From: Aphelocoma coerulescens
Lineage: Eukaryota; Chordata; Aves; Passeriformes; Corvidae
Assembly (NCBI RefSeq): GCF_041296385.1
Contig: NC_091016.1
Coordinates: forward strand, 20,869,497-20,933,496
DNA: 64,000 bases
Direction: 5' to 3'
Notes under the pieces: model-generated
Databases searched by the model: none
Told to the model about the DNA's origin: nothing
Seen by the model: only the letters and a program-made list of their open reading frames with translations
Program-made: the position numbers and the translations under genes
Part shown: one piece after another, positions 10,601 through 22,890 of the stretch
Numbering within the stretch: position 1 is the first letter of the stretch
Layout: every line of letters starts with the position of its first letter

Positions 10601-13600
10601 CATCTCAAAAATACCCCAAAATCCTAACCCTGAAACGACATATTTATTAAAATGATAAATTGAGGCTGGTTTGATTAGGAACAAGACAAAATCATAAAGG
10701 CACTAAATAAGCTCAAACCTTGCCAAAACAGTGAGAGGAAATGAATGTCATCTTGTGGTGCAAGGATTCCTTCTTGAAACAACTTCTCTGATGCACAGCT
10801 CTTCCTCTCAACAGCACACAACCAGTGTTTTTGGATTGCCTCAAAGACCAGCTTAGAAAAGACTGATTTCTGAAAGCCTCTTCTACCACTTATGAAAGAC
10901 TTTGCATGAAATAATAGCAACTGAGCACAGTTTTACACTGTGTAATAATGGATTAGAAAGTTGTTGTTCTTGACTGTATTTCTAAGTGGTTTAAAATTTA
11001 GAGGGGAAAAAAATCTAACTAGTTTCAGTGTCCAGTTTTCATTAATACTGTGAAAAGAAAATTGGAATTGCAGGTTCCCATGGTGTTTGTGAATTGAAAT
11101 TAGCAGACTGAAAAACAAAACAAAACAAGACAAAAAGACCCCAAACCTGTTTTCTTTACATTTATGCCTTCCCACAAACTGTGAATAGGAAATTACTCAC
11201 AAGACAGAAATGTTTAACTACTGCATTTGTAATGAGGCATGAAGGCAATTATTTAGGGGACACGTATTAATTTTCACTCTGTGTGCTATCATTGTAGACC
11301 TGTTTGTGGTCGATTTTCTGCAGCACTTTTGGATTCTGGTGAACTGGTTTCTGAGCTCACTGCAATTTCAGCACCTCTTTACAACGAATCCCTCTGAAAA
11401 ACAAACCCAGCACTTCCTCTGCAGAACAGGTAGAGGGTAGATGCAGCCCAGCTTCAAAACCAGTAGGAAGGTCTGCTGTAAACTTGTGTTTAAAGGAAAA
11501 ATTTTAAGGTTTCTGTTCTACTCTTTGGTGTGCAAACCCAGGATATAATGCATTGAAATACCTCTGAAGTGACATCAGCTAACTTAGCTTGTTATAAAAA
11601 TAGTCTAGCAGCATCCACAGCTAAAAAGGTTGCTTTGCCAAGAAGCTAAACATTCTCTCTGCACTGAATAGAGTGCTTATTTCCAAGTGTAATGATTTGT
11701 CATATATCGACTTCAAATCATTTACAAATCCTACCAACTCCTTAGGACTGCAGGCTTTGCAAGTAACTTCTTTTTCCCCTGTGGTCAAGAGGTGGAAGGC
11801 TGTTTTCTCAACCTTTTAAAATGCCATCATAAGTCTAAAGGGAAATAGGTTAGTTGGTTGTACAGTGCCAATTGATGGAGCATATCAAATCAATGGGGTT
11901 TATGAGTTACTGTGCTCTGCAGATCTGAGGGGAATATTTTCACATTTCTTTTTATAAGAAGATTTTATGAAAATATTTTCCACAAAACAAAATTTAATTT
12001 TAGCCAAAATGGAAAATGTAAACCAATATATCACTTAATGTTTTTAGCAGCCTTCATCCCTGTGGTCTTACCCTTTTTATTAGTATATTTTAACATTTTC
12101 AGTTGCATTGCTCCTCTTTTAGTATTCCTTCCCTCCAAACCAGGATTCTTTCTCCTTTTACCAGTTCAGGTGTCCTATCTCTCCCCACTTCTACTTGAAC
12201 CTCTGCTTTTTTTTCTATGCAAAGTAATTTTCCTGTTTTTGTGCATGTTCTGAGAAATCTTTGGTAATTTGGTAGTTTTTTTCAGAAGTTTTGACTGACT
12301 AACAGAGTCAGTAGCTAGTCTGTATTTTAAATTATAGTTTTCCTAAGTTGGAAGAAAAAAAAAAAAGCTTTTGCAAATAAGATAACATAAGGAAGACAAA
12401 CCAGAAATATTACACTACTGACAGCATGTTTTCAAGCTAAAGTTAAGTTGCTGTAATTGTGGGCCACCAGTTCAGACAGCTAAACTGGGATCATTTGCTT
12501 GGTGAGTTGCCTGCAGCTCTTGCTCCCTGAAGACTCAGAGGAGCACCAGTGTTAAAGCAAGAAAAGAGCAGGGGCACTGGAAACATAAATTTTTGGTGGC
12601 AGCTAACTGTAAGATTGGCTTCATTGGACCAGAACTTTCAGTGCTAGCAGCAGTGACATTTGGGCTCCACTGACTTTGGGAAAAGTTTTGCTTATGAGCT
12701 TTGCCAGATCAAGGTTTCATTGCTTGCTTTTTTTAGCACTGTCATCTCATTAAAGAAGAAAGCAAAAAATTCCAAACCTCCTTATCTAAGAACCAGTTTC
12801 AGCAGGAGAATACCAAAATGTAGTTGTAAAGCGTGAGGAATCTGCTGGCTTGGCCTGCAGAGCGTGGAATGATTCTTGCTCATGAAATGAGCTGGAGGTG
12901 CAGACACCCACATTCATCTCACAACTGTGGGTGATTCCCTGATTTTCCTCCTTCACTGAGCAGCTACTACATGAAGAGATAAATGTCTACGCCACAAACA
13001 TTGTATATATCTGGCTTGAATGTTGAAGCTGAAAGCACACTGCATTAAATTTGTTCCAAATACTGTCATCAAGTCAGACCCATTACTGACAAAGTTGATA
13101 ATATGCCTGGGAAAAGAAGGGGCCTGGCTTTCAAGACATCCAGAATATCCATGCACACACACTGGGAATGCAACTGCTATAAATACTGAACTACCCCCCT
13201 ACCCAAAGGCTCAGATTCAACATGCAGATACAGCTACGCTTGTTCAGCCTGAATCCTATTACTGCCTAAACCTTATATGCTTCTCTAGGAGGGGGAAGAG
13301 AAAGACAAATGGAATTACAAATGGATATAAGTTACATTTGATGTAATTAATGTTCTTTTTCTCCTGATGAAATTATTAAAATTAATAAGACTGCCTTGTT
13401 TTTCTTTGCTTTTCTCATCATAGAGAAAACAATTAAAACAATTATTATAAAACAATTATGGTGTCTCTGATGTTAGCACAAGGGAAAAAAGTTTGAGATA
13501 TCTATAAAACTTTGTTTCATTTCAAAATGTAATGCTTGTGTTCTCACTTATTTCGTCTTTCATTTGTCCCTTTTCTGAAACTTTTTAAAGGGTACAACAT

Positions 13601-16600
13601 ATGATGCATTCTAGATCTGAATCTACTATTTAAGCCAGTTCACATTTAAACCATCAAAGTCCCAGAGCTAGACCATAGCCCTTAACCTCAGAAGAAGTGC
13701 TGGGTTTGAAATCTATATAGAATAGCATGTCAACACAGCAGAACAAGGTTTCATTCAGTTCTTTATATAGTCAGAAGGAGATAGCCTAAGGTTAGACTAT
13801 TTCAGGTACATGCATCCTCATTATAGGTTACTTTTGCCTTGAATTTTTCCTGCTTCCATTTATGAGCAATATCCTTGGAGAATACCTAGTTCTCAAACTT
13901 GTCAGCCTTTGCCTGACACTTTGCAGGCTGTCAAATTACACTACTCACACATTACAATACCCCAGTGCTTCTGCACAGGTTTAAATTAGCTGTGAGCAAG
14001 GGGTTGGGAATTAGTAGCAGCAGCCTTAGTGCTAGGTGTGCAAGAGCTAATGGGTGTTCACACTGGGCTGAGTGCTGGAAAACATCAGCAAGAAGTTTAC
14101 AATTTGTTCTCGTTTCCCTTGTCTGGCAGAGGGGTCAGCAAACCAGTTTGCTGCCAGCAGTCTGCTAGCATGGTTACTGGTTTGAGAAGCTGCTGCTGGC
14201 ATGCACCAACTACACTAGAACGCCATATTAAGTGCATTTATCAGGTGTTGGAAATTTCCTGTAGAATTTGAAAGACCTGATTTGCCACCTCATTGCTCAT
14301 ATTTGGTCTGAGAAAGCCTTGGCATAGAAATTGAGCAATACAATGCTAACTCAGGCCAGTATTTTGTCTATAAACCTTCTCCTTCCTTTGCAAATTATTG
14401 TCTCTCTTCGTCTACCGTTTTCATCAAAAGAAGGATGAAAAATAGTCCTAAGGAAAAGTGCTTTTTTTTTTTTTTCACAAAAAGGAGAAATTCAATGCAT
14501 ATGCATTACAAAGCTACAAGAAACAGTTTCAGTATAGTGTCCAAAATACAGTATGCAAGAAATTATATGCACTAGATGTAGCAAATCAAGCCAGAATGAA
14601 GTGTAGCTCAAGGAAAACAATGAGGTTGCATCAATCAAGGCACCAGTAGCACACAGTCTAATTTCAAACAAACTAGAACTCATTTACTTATTCAACAGTC
14701 TATGTGCAGTCTTGATCCTAAATTTAAGCTTGATTTAAAGGACCAGTTTTTAGGATTATTCACTTTAATTTAGGATTTTCAAGTAGATTGACATGAAAAT
14801 TAACGGAACTTTTGCCAGATCCAATCATCTCTCTACTTCATCCTTGTGTAAGTAAATCCTCTGCCTTTCCAAAATTCCTTATTGAATCAGAAAAAAAAAG
14901 AGGTTTAGTCAAGTCAGTAAATGACTTGCCTGTTTCTGAAAACCTCAGTTTTGCAATTACTAACTTACTTATTTTCCGCATTTTTCACCCAATATCAGTG
15001 TGAAGTTCACCTGTGGAAAATGTTTTTGAGTCCACACAATCTATATTTGGCCTTATTTCATTGTTTTCAGTAAATATACTGTGTTTTTCAGTTCAGTGAA
15101 TCTTTGGTTCCAGATTAAAAAGATCTACACCTTTTTTGAAAATGGTGGAAACTTCTCACAGTGAATGCTGTCAAAGAACACAAATCTGTATTTCTGTAGC
15201 TAACAACTAAGAATCACAAAAGGTTTAGAACTGCCTAGAACCTATTTTCATGAACTAATGATATATGCATAGCCCTCGGAGCTTAATGTGTTTTATTACT
15301 GAAAATCTTGAATACCAGGCTTGAAAACCATGTCTGCTTTATTGAAGAGAGCATAGACATAGATCTAATCTCAATTTTTTTGTTTTCTGACAAAGCCACT
15401 GCACTCACAGACAATTAATTTGTAAGGTCTGTGTAATACCTTATCTGTAAGACAGGTTCTTATTTTGGGAACATCAAAAAGATTAGGTCAAGCAACCTCT
15501 CATATGCAAGCAACAGTTTTTCCTGCAAATTTTTCTGGGGAAAATCAGGAAGGTAAGCCCTCAAGTTGAATTAAAGGACATGATATTCCTGGACATTTCA
15601 CTGAAATGTCTAGGGAATGTTCTAGCACTGAAAAATCGAAGGAATTCCTCTGAAGTCAGTGGATTTGTGAATGAGTGATGTGGAGGGCCTGGTTTGCTTC
15701 TCTACGTGCATGCCCCAGTCCCGGTACTGCAGAAGCATCTTGTGCTTCAGCTTTGCCTGTAAATACCTTCAGAACTGACTCACTAGCTGTCTTTTACATC
15801 TTTAAAAGAAAGAAAAATAACAGACTCCTCTTTCTTCAGCCACTCCTTCAGGTGCATTGAGTAATGTGCCCATTTTCCTTGAATTATTGTTCATAAAATG
15901 AGTACATTTCTTGAAACTATTTGAAACATTGACACCTGGTTTTGGCTGTGCTGTGGAGATGTCTAACTCTAAACTGCTGAACATGTAACAGCAAGACTAA
16001 CAACTGTCACTTAATAAATTTCTCTGCCTTTTCTGTGTATGTCTGAAGCATGAAATAAAGCTTTAGGTGCTTCCACACAAATAATAACCCCAGTGTTTGC
16101 CCTGTGAATGTTTGCTAGCTGGGATTAAAGCACAGCAGCCATTCTTGTATAATTCTTCTGCATGTTAGAGAAGCGAGAAGACCCAGCTTTAGCAAGGATA
16201 TGTGTGGAATATGAATGCACCCTCAAAGTTCACACCCAAGGAAGACCATTCATCATTTATGCACCAGCAGAGAAGGTCTTGTGCAAGTTAGCAAAGAGCT
16301 TTGTGTGATTTATAGCGATCTGATGTCAATATTTCTTACCAGCCATAGAGCACAGTGAGCTGCTGGTGTTGCACTGCTGGAAAACCATTGTGTGCAGGAA
16401 AAAAGCCAGCTCCCCTGTATCTATCTAAATTCTTCCTTCTGACCCTGGGAATGTATGAAAATTCCAAGGACTGGTCAGAAACCTACAGTTTTACTCAGTA
16501 TTCCCAAGTTTTGATGGCGTGGCTGGCAAAGAGTAGAGGTTGGCATTGTCACAAGGGACCAATCATGATTTTTAACCTCACTTTATCAGATAATTTAGGA

Positions 16601-18671
16601 AAAAATATTTTTGATCAAATTGACATTAGAAGTGTCATATTTTTAATTCGCTGTGACAAGCACTAGGACCTCAGCCTATTGTGACCTCTAGTTCAGTTCA
16701 CAGTAAAATTCTTTGGGAAAATGCTGCATTTACTTTCTGTTCCTCTGGAGAAGGCTTTATGATTTATATTAAAAAAAATTAAATAAGCTTAACAGGTATT
16801 TTAACTTCAATTGAAGGAAGATTAATCTATATCTTAATCCCCTCAGTTCTTTTATGCATAGTCATGGTAAATGCTAACATTTGGAAAGTTTGTAAATAAA
16901 GCCTAATTTTCACCCTGCAGTAGCTTATACAGAGATGTCTATGTGTATTGCAGCTAAACATTTTAAAAGTCTGGTTCAAGACAACCCAGTGATCTTTCTG
17001 GTACTGGAAATGCATATAGAACTACAGGATAATTGGACTGAGGCACAAATATTCCCTTTATGTCTTGAGCCATAATGAACACAGTAGCCCTATGAACTAA
17101 CTGTAATTTTATTTTTCTTTGTTTCAGCTCCTTGCACAATGAATTCCATGAAGAGCATTAAATAGGGTACTTGCAGTGATGTATAAATTATAGGAGTCAC
17201 TTCACCTCCTACTGCAATGTTATCTTGCTGCCAGATGCACCAGGAATACAGTGCAGTAATTCGTGACAGGAAAAGAAAGCAAAACTTCTAGTAATGAGCA
17301 TAAAACACTCACAATCCATATTTCACAGCTCTGCCTGTCAGAAAAACAGGTGTCAATGCTGGGACCAAACCTAAACCATCACAAGGTGGCTGAGAACATA
17401 GGGTTCTGAGCCATCTCATCTATCCAACACATGTTGTCACAGAGAAGAGGACATACATGTGTAGGAAGCAGTTTGCATGCAAAGCCCCACACTGTTCTGC
17501 TCACAGACAAAGCCTTCCCCAAAGCAGTGACTGATCTATAGGAGCCATCTTCAGCAGTAGCTTGTTCACTCTCTAGCCTAAACTGGTGCTTTGGGGATTT
17601 CTGGCTGTCAGTAGCTGTTCTCTGCAATGTTTTCTGCAATGCGATGAGCCTGGCCAACATGTAGGAAAAATTAAAAACATGCTCAAAGATCAGTCCAGAA
17701 ACATCTATCCTAGTAATTATTCTTATTTAATAATATAAGAAAATAAATTACTCCATTTATCCTTCTGAATTAAGAATTAGGGCTAAGAAAGGTAACCAGT
17801 GCTACCAGCTATTATACATGACTGAACTCTGTCCTGACTATTATTCTTTTTACCTACAGAATGATAAAGGACAAGAACTGATTTCAATCAAAGTGTCCTG
17901 GGAACTGGAAGCCAAAAACTGCCTGACAAATCAAGAGATGATGAAGTATTTTCTTTGGTTGCAACATGTGGAGTTCCTCTGGTTGAAAGACACTTGTTTG
18001 AACCTGAAGAAAAACCCCTCTTTCACTTTGAAGGTTATCTTCTGCTGAAATTTCCAAGACCACTGAATATTCTGGCTTTAAGACCACCAAAACCTCTACT
18101 TATCCCATTTCTGCTGGAGCTGTCAGGAGAAGTTTTCAACCTAATTGTGGGTTTAAACCTCTGTCGAGTCCCAAACTGGAGAAAGATTTAACCATCGTTT
18201 GCAGAAAAAGAACTGTTTGTGTGTTTGTTTGTCTAAAACTCTAAGGCTTTTTTCCTGGTTGAGATTTCCCTGCCACTAAACTCAATGATTTCACTTCATT
18301 TGACCCAACTCAGACCTCTCTGCCTTTTGGAACATTTCAATAACTATGGAAGTGGTTAGATAATGGCTAACAAATAAAATACCAGCCCAGAGTAACTGGA
18401 ACAAATAAGCTGTGTAGCACAAATGCTCACTGAAACTCGGCAGAAATCAGAGCTCTCTACAGAGCTCAGCAACGGCTGGAACAGCAGTCCTGATGTGCAG
18501 AACAATTGTCCACCTGCAGTTTTATAACTCCTCATGTAAAATCAGTAAATTGTCCCAGGTTCTATTTTTTGGACAGGTTACCGCTAAAATTTTTTGTAAC
18601 TTGTCTACAAAATGAAAAGGTTTTATTATTTCCTCCATGACATGAAGGTGAGGACATACAAACAAGTTTTT

Positions 18672-18690
18672 TTATTATTATTATTATCAT
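18672..18690. repeat. TTA trinucleotide repeat
   Basis: About five TTA units pass into TCA units within the last intron. Short and ordinary. Confidence 0.85.
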
Positions 18691-21525
18691 CATTCTCAAT
18701 CTTCATGTTGTTATTGGTATTTAGGGGAAGGTGGAGAAACTGTGAAAGCAATACTTGTTGCCTTACTACACAAAACATAATGCAAAAAAAAAATATGTTG
18801 ACTAAGTTTTGCATGCTAATAAATTTGTTATGACTTCATTCAATTATGGCACATTTAGCAGTTTGTATACCACAATGAAATCTGCAATTATAATTTTTGT
18901 AACTTTATGTTCCAGACAAGATGATGGGATTGCTGCTCAGCAGCTCCTAATCGGGTTTACATTTTTATGTCCCGTATAAGATTTGTGGCATATTGCATCC
19001 TTGCATTTATTATTTAGCAGACAGGTGCACAGAAAGCAAAGCTGGTGGTGGCAGAGTGGGACTTGTTAGCCACTACAAACTGCAACATATTTGTACTAGG
19101 AAAAAGAAGCCCTATTTTACGCATAAATCTCACTAATTAGTAAAATCTGGATAAGCAGTATTTTCTATGAGATATAGGCGTACCATATTCAAACTGTTTG
19201 TTGAATAGGCTGTCATTTGGAGCTGAGAACTTTGGTTAGAAACAGGAATATTATGGGCAATCATCATGGAAATATTGAGTCATGGCTCTGCTAATAAAGC
19301 TGCAGGGGCTTTGGCCATCCCTTGGTTGAATTCTTGGTAGAAAAGTGTTGGCCACAGAGCTCTGAGGGCATCATCTCTTGCCATGAGGCAGATTCCTTTG
19401 CTGAGTAATCATCAGGGACCCAGACTACAGCCTCTGAAGTGAAAACTTCAGAGTAAAATTGCCCTAGCCATCATATATTCAGCCTGCTAGAATTACTTGT
19501 TAGGATACATACGTTTAAGTTTCACCAGCTTTAGTGAGGATGTTGAGGAGTAGCTGTGGAGAAGCAACTCAGTTTGTGAAAAGGATTAAGGGGAAAAAGC
19601 TGAACTGAACTATGGGGATAATTTAAATGGAGGGACATATCCTTTTTTGTCTCCTATTCCAACGAGAAGAAAAAACAATCATTGGTCTCTCACTGCCAAC
19701 AATATTGTGCTTTTCTCCTTAAATTCCAACCTACTGTTAGGAGTAGCTCAAATCCACATGGAGACTGCAGTATTATGGAGACTGAGCAGTGCCTACCTGA
19801 CTATTCATGGAGAAAGGTTATTCATAACACTAAGTGACTAAGACTTAAACACCTTGCAGAGAGACTGATATGCCAGAAGTTACAACTTCAGTAACCCCTT
19901 TGGTTCAGGTAGTTTCAAGTATGATAAAAGGACAAGGTCGATGAAGGGAAATTAACAGCTTTTAAAAGTTGAGAGTGGGAGGACAAGTGACATTTTGATG
20001 AGAAGAATGACAGATAAAATGATCCAGACAATTGGGATTATGCAGAACGTAATTCCTGTGCCAATCCACAGTTTTTTAAAAAAAAGCAGTAGCAGTTGGG
20101 ATCTGACAAATGAAACAGTAAAACCATTCTCAAATAAACAAAAATGAGAAGTGTAGCTGGGTGATGAATGCTAAGCTAAAATAGGAAAGCTGAACACCAG
20201 GATGTAAAGCTAATGGCATTTTTTTGCTGAAAGACTAACATTCACATCCCTCTCCTGAACCATAGTTTGGACAGAAACAATAAGCTGTCAGAAAGTTTCA
20301 TTTCGCCTCTCCCATTCTTGTACCCACCAGCTAAATGACTGTGGATGGCTCAGGACTACCAAACACTGCAGCCCCAGAGCTCAAACTACTTCAGAGAAGA
20401 ATTATTCTGAAATTTCATTGGCTTTCAGTGAGCTGTAAGGCTGAGAAAATACAAATACAGCTTTAATACCAAAGATGCGTTCCCAGAGGATTTGGAAAAT
20501 TATTTAGTGCTACGTAACTAATATATTGCTTTAAAATTACCTTATAAAATAAAAAACTACCCCCCCTAAATGGCACTTTATCTACTGAACAGCACTGCCT
20601 GAGTTAAATAAAGCAAGGAAGCAACTGGCATGAATGAGCTCGGAGCCATGTGAGCTACTGCCCTCACTCATACTGGACAGGACATTCTTGCTAAACTCAA
20701 GAATTTGTAAATGAGAATGAAGGAACAGAAAGAAAAATATTCCTGAATATCATGATCATGATGTCTGAGACTTGTGTGAGTGAAATGTCTCCCTGAGAGA
20801 TACAAAACTGTGTGAGTGTACCCATTGCTGCTGAGTTTTAAGAAAAATCATTCAGTTTCACAGAATTTTGAAAATTACTCTGAAATCCTTTAATTGGAAA
20901 GCGAAAGAAAACAGTTCTGAAATATTGTCATCAAATCTGTAAACTGGTTCCTGGAAGAGCTCAAGTACCATCCTGCAGGTCTGTCAGACACTGAGACAAG
21001 TCAAATGTCTCTGCCTTTACTTCAGTTTAAGTAAATAGTTCTTGCATGTGGGTATCAAGGTCTGTGACTTAAGAAAGGAACGACACATTTGCATATGAAG
21101 AAAAATTTCATTTGTCTTAAGGCTATGTAGACATTTCTCCTGCCCCAGATTTTGGCACTGTACTAAGATGGCTTTTAGTTGCTATTTGCATTAATGTATT
21201 AGTCTCTAATTAAATTGGTTTGTACTCGAGCTGTATGTGTTACTGCACAACAGACAGATCTTAATTTTTTACTATTAAGTGAAGTAACAAGTACCAAAGA
21301 TTACCAAACTACGTCAGACAACTAGAAATGGGTGTGCTACTGAACAGCACAGAATTCAAGGGAATTCTGAGGAAAATTCTAAGGAAAACGGAGATATATC
21401 TACGTGGTGCCATGAGCTGTTCACTCAGGAAATGTAAAACATAACCCAAGCCAACAAAAAAAGTGGGAGTAATTCACTGGACTATCTAGAATTATTTTAA
21501 AGGATGTAGAGTAAGACTCTGTAGT

Positions 21526-21563
21526 GTGTTATATATGTAGTATATATATATATAGTGTAACAC
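21526..21563. repeat. TA repeat within a short inverted repeat
   Basis: GTGTTA at the left pairs with TAACAC at the right, around a TA-rich core with (TA)7. The sequence could extrude as a hairpin. It lies 110 bp from the CR1 fragment at 21.7 kb. Confidence 0.75.
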
Positions 21564-21671
21564 TCTATAGTGTTCAGACTGATAGGAAGTTTTGCAGCCC
21601 TTTCACTTCAGTGATAAACGTTGGGCTTTTAAGAGAAGGTATGTAGTATTTAACTAGACATAATTGAGTAT

Positions 21672-21842
21672 ACTGGAATCTTTGGAACAGGTTGCCCTCA
21701 GAAGCTGTGGATGTCCCAGTCCCTGAAATGTTCAAGGCCAGGCTGGATAGGGCTTTGAGCAACCAGGTCTAGTGGAGGGTGTCCCTGCCCATGGCAGTGG
21801 GTTGCAACTAGATATAATTAAAGGTCTCTTCCAACCCAACCA
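21672..21842 (+). mobile_element. CR1 LINE 3' fragment (short)
   Basis: It contains GGAACAGGTTGCCCTCAGAA, CCCTGAAATGTTCAAGGCCA and GGTCTCTTCCAACCCAACC, all typical CR1 3' segments, but lacks the octamer tail. It lies 300 bp from the next CR1 piece in the same orientation, antisense to NRXN1. Confidence 0.9.
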
Positions 21843-22147
21843 GAGAAGAATTATTACCAAATCTCCACTATTCAGTGGAGTAGGAAAGACATGGCCAAAA
21901 CACTACTACATTTTTGTTCCACAGAAAATACTAGAATGTCAAAATATTTTGTTTCTGGTTACAACTAAAACTTACACTCTGAATAGGCTTGCCTTGGGAA
22001 ACAACTGTAAAGCAATTTGAAGTTTGAGACTGTTGTATTCTACATTTTCAGGTTTTATCTGTCTATACAAAATTTCACACCACAAACAGTAATTAAAAAC
22101 GAACTCAACTCTACCTTCTGGTGCCTGAAGGCAGCCTATAAGAAAGA

Positions 22148-22445
22148 GGGAGAGGGACTTTTTATGAGAACATGTAGTGACAGGACAAGGGGAAATGGAT
22201 TCAAACTTAAAGACACTAGGTTTAGATTAGGTATTAGGAAAAAATTCTTCCCTGTGTGGTTGGTGAGGCACTGGAACAGGTTGCCCAGAGAAGTTGTGGA
22301 TGCCCCATCCCTAGAAATGTTCAAGGTCAGGCTGGAGCAACCTGATCTAGTGAAATGTGAAACGTGCCCCTGACCATGCCAGGGAGATTGGAATTAGATG
22401 ATCTTTAAGGTCCCTTCCAACCTAGGCCATTCTATGATTCCATGA
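22148..22445 (+). mobile_element. CR1 LINE 3' fragment near the splice-site-5 exon
   Basis: A longer CR1 3' end: GTGACAGGACAAGGGGAAAT, TAGGTTTAGATTAGGTATTA, GGAACAGGTTGCCCAGAGAA, TTCCAACCTAGGCCATTCTA and the tail TCTATGATTCCATGA. It ends about 360 bp from the splice-site-5 donors, inside the last intron and antisense to the gene. Confidence 0.95.
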
Positions 22446-22756
22446 CATAACCTGACATTTTAAATATGGTACTTTTATCTTATTTAGGGCAATGTTTAAG
22501 GCATAAACAATAGCAACACCTTCCTGCTAAATGAAGCTGTACCTTCTTTATCACAACAACACAGCTGCAGGGGCCCTTCCTAGTCCATCCTCAGGTCCTC
22601 AGCCACGCCATAACTTTGCTCAGATCATGACATCCCATCCGATGTCTTGGAGCAAATTCTCCCTCTCTGATAAGGTCTAGAAAGGCCCCAGGTTCAACCT
22701 CTCCTTGTGATGCACGAGAGGACTGTCCTGCTAATTGGGTCCCTCGGGGACTGGAG

Positions 22757-22762
22757 CATGCA
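22757..22762 (-). promoter_or_regulatory. NRXN1: RBFOX-type TGCATG motif downstream of splice site 5
   Basis: The minus strand has TGCATG 40 nt into the intron past the distal donor, preceded by a U-rich stretch (22766-22796) with T7 close to the donor. RBFOX proteins act on (U)GCAUG downstream of exons in neurons, and U-rich sequence next to a donor is the TIA1 setting. Both are short motifs, so function is a guess, but position and neuronal gene fit. The same bases also form the octamer ATTTGCAT. Confidence 0.4.
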
Positions 22763-22800
22763 AATACGAAATAAAAGAAAGTAATAAAAAAAGGTGACTA

Positions 22801-22812
22801 ACCTAACCCACC
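22801..22812 (-). promoter_or_regulatory. NRXN1: Tandem 5' splice donors of splice site 5 (9 nt apart)
   Basis: On the minus strand the exon reads CTCAG|GTGGGTTAG|GTTAGT. Use of the first GT (22811-22810) gives ...PCEPSS-A; use of the second (22802-22801) inserts Gly-Gly-Leu before Ala. Both keep frame with the terminal exon. This is the structure known for neurexin splice site 5 in NRXN1, whose small insert I recall as these residues. If neither donor is used, an in-frame TAG follows two codons later. Confidence 0.85.
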
Positions 22813-22890
22813 TGAGCTCGGCTCACAGGGATCGATGTCCTCGTCATCGCTCGGACATTCAGCCGAGGCCACCAGGAGGTCATCTGAACT
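22803..22890 (-). CDS. NRXN1: NRXN1 cysteine-loop exon with splice site 5 at its 3' end
   Basis: This is the penultimate NRXN1 coding exon. It begins after the acceptor CTTCTTTTCTTTGCAG (AG at 22891-22892) in phase 0 and encodes [20 protein letters not shown] followed by PCEPSS. The two cysteines, nine residues apart around an acidic stretch, form the short stalk loop typical of neurexins. Published work, as I recall it, links this region to binding of the carbonic-anhydrase-related proteins CA10 and CA11. The exon can end at 22812 (79 nt) or 22803 (88 nt); the longer form adds Gly-Gly-Leu before the split Ala codon. Both forms leave one base that joins the terminal exon in frame. It was too short to be found by length alone; the residue match and the splice sites identify it. 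Mammalian NRXN1 has [20 protein letters not shown] at this place (from memory). Confidence 0.96.

Larger units (their letters stand above)
7149..22802 (-). other. NRXN1: NRXN1 last intron (15.7 kb)
   Basis: The intron lies between the stalk exon and the terminal exon. The distal donor is GTTAGT at 22802, the proximal donor GTGGGT at 22811, and the acceptor is CTACCCACAG ending at 7149. It contains a 140-bp polypyrimidine array close to the acceptor, a TA-rich inverted repeat at 21.5 kb and two CR1 fragments within 1.2 kb of the donor end. No other exon, RNA gene or conserved protein match was seen; the rest is AT-rich with scattered short open frames. Confidence 0.88.
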
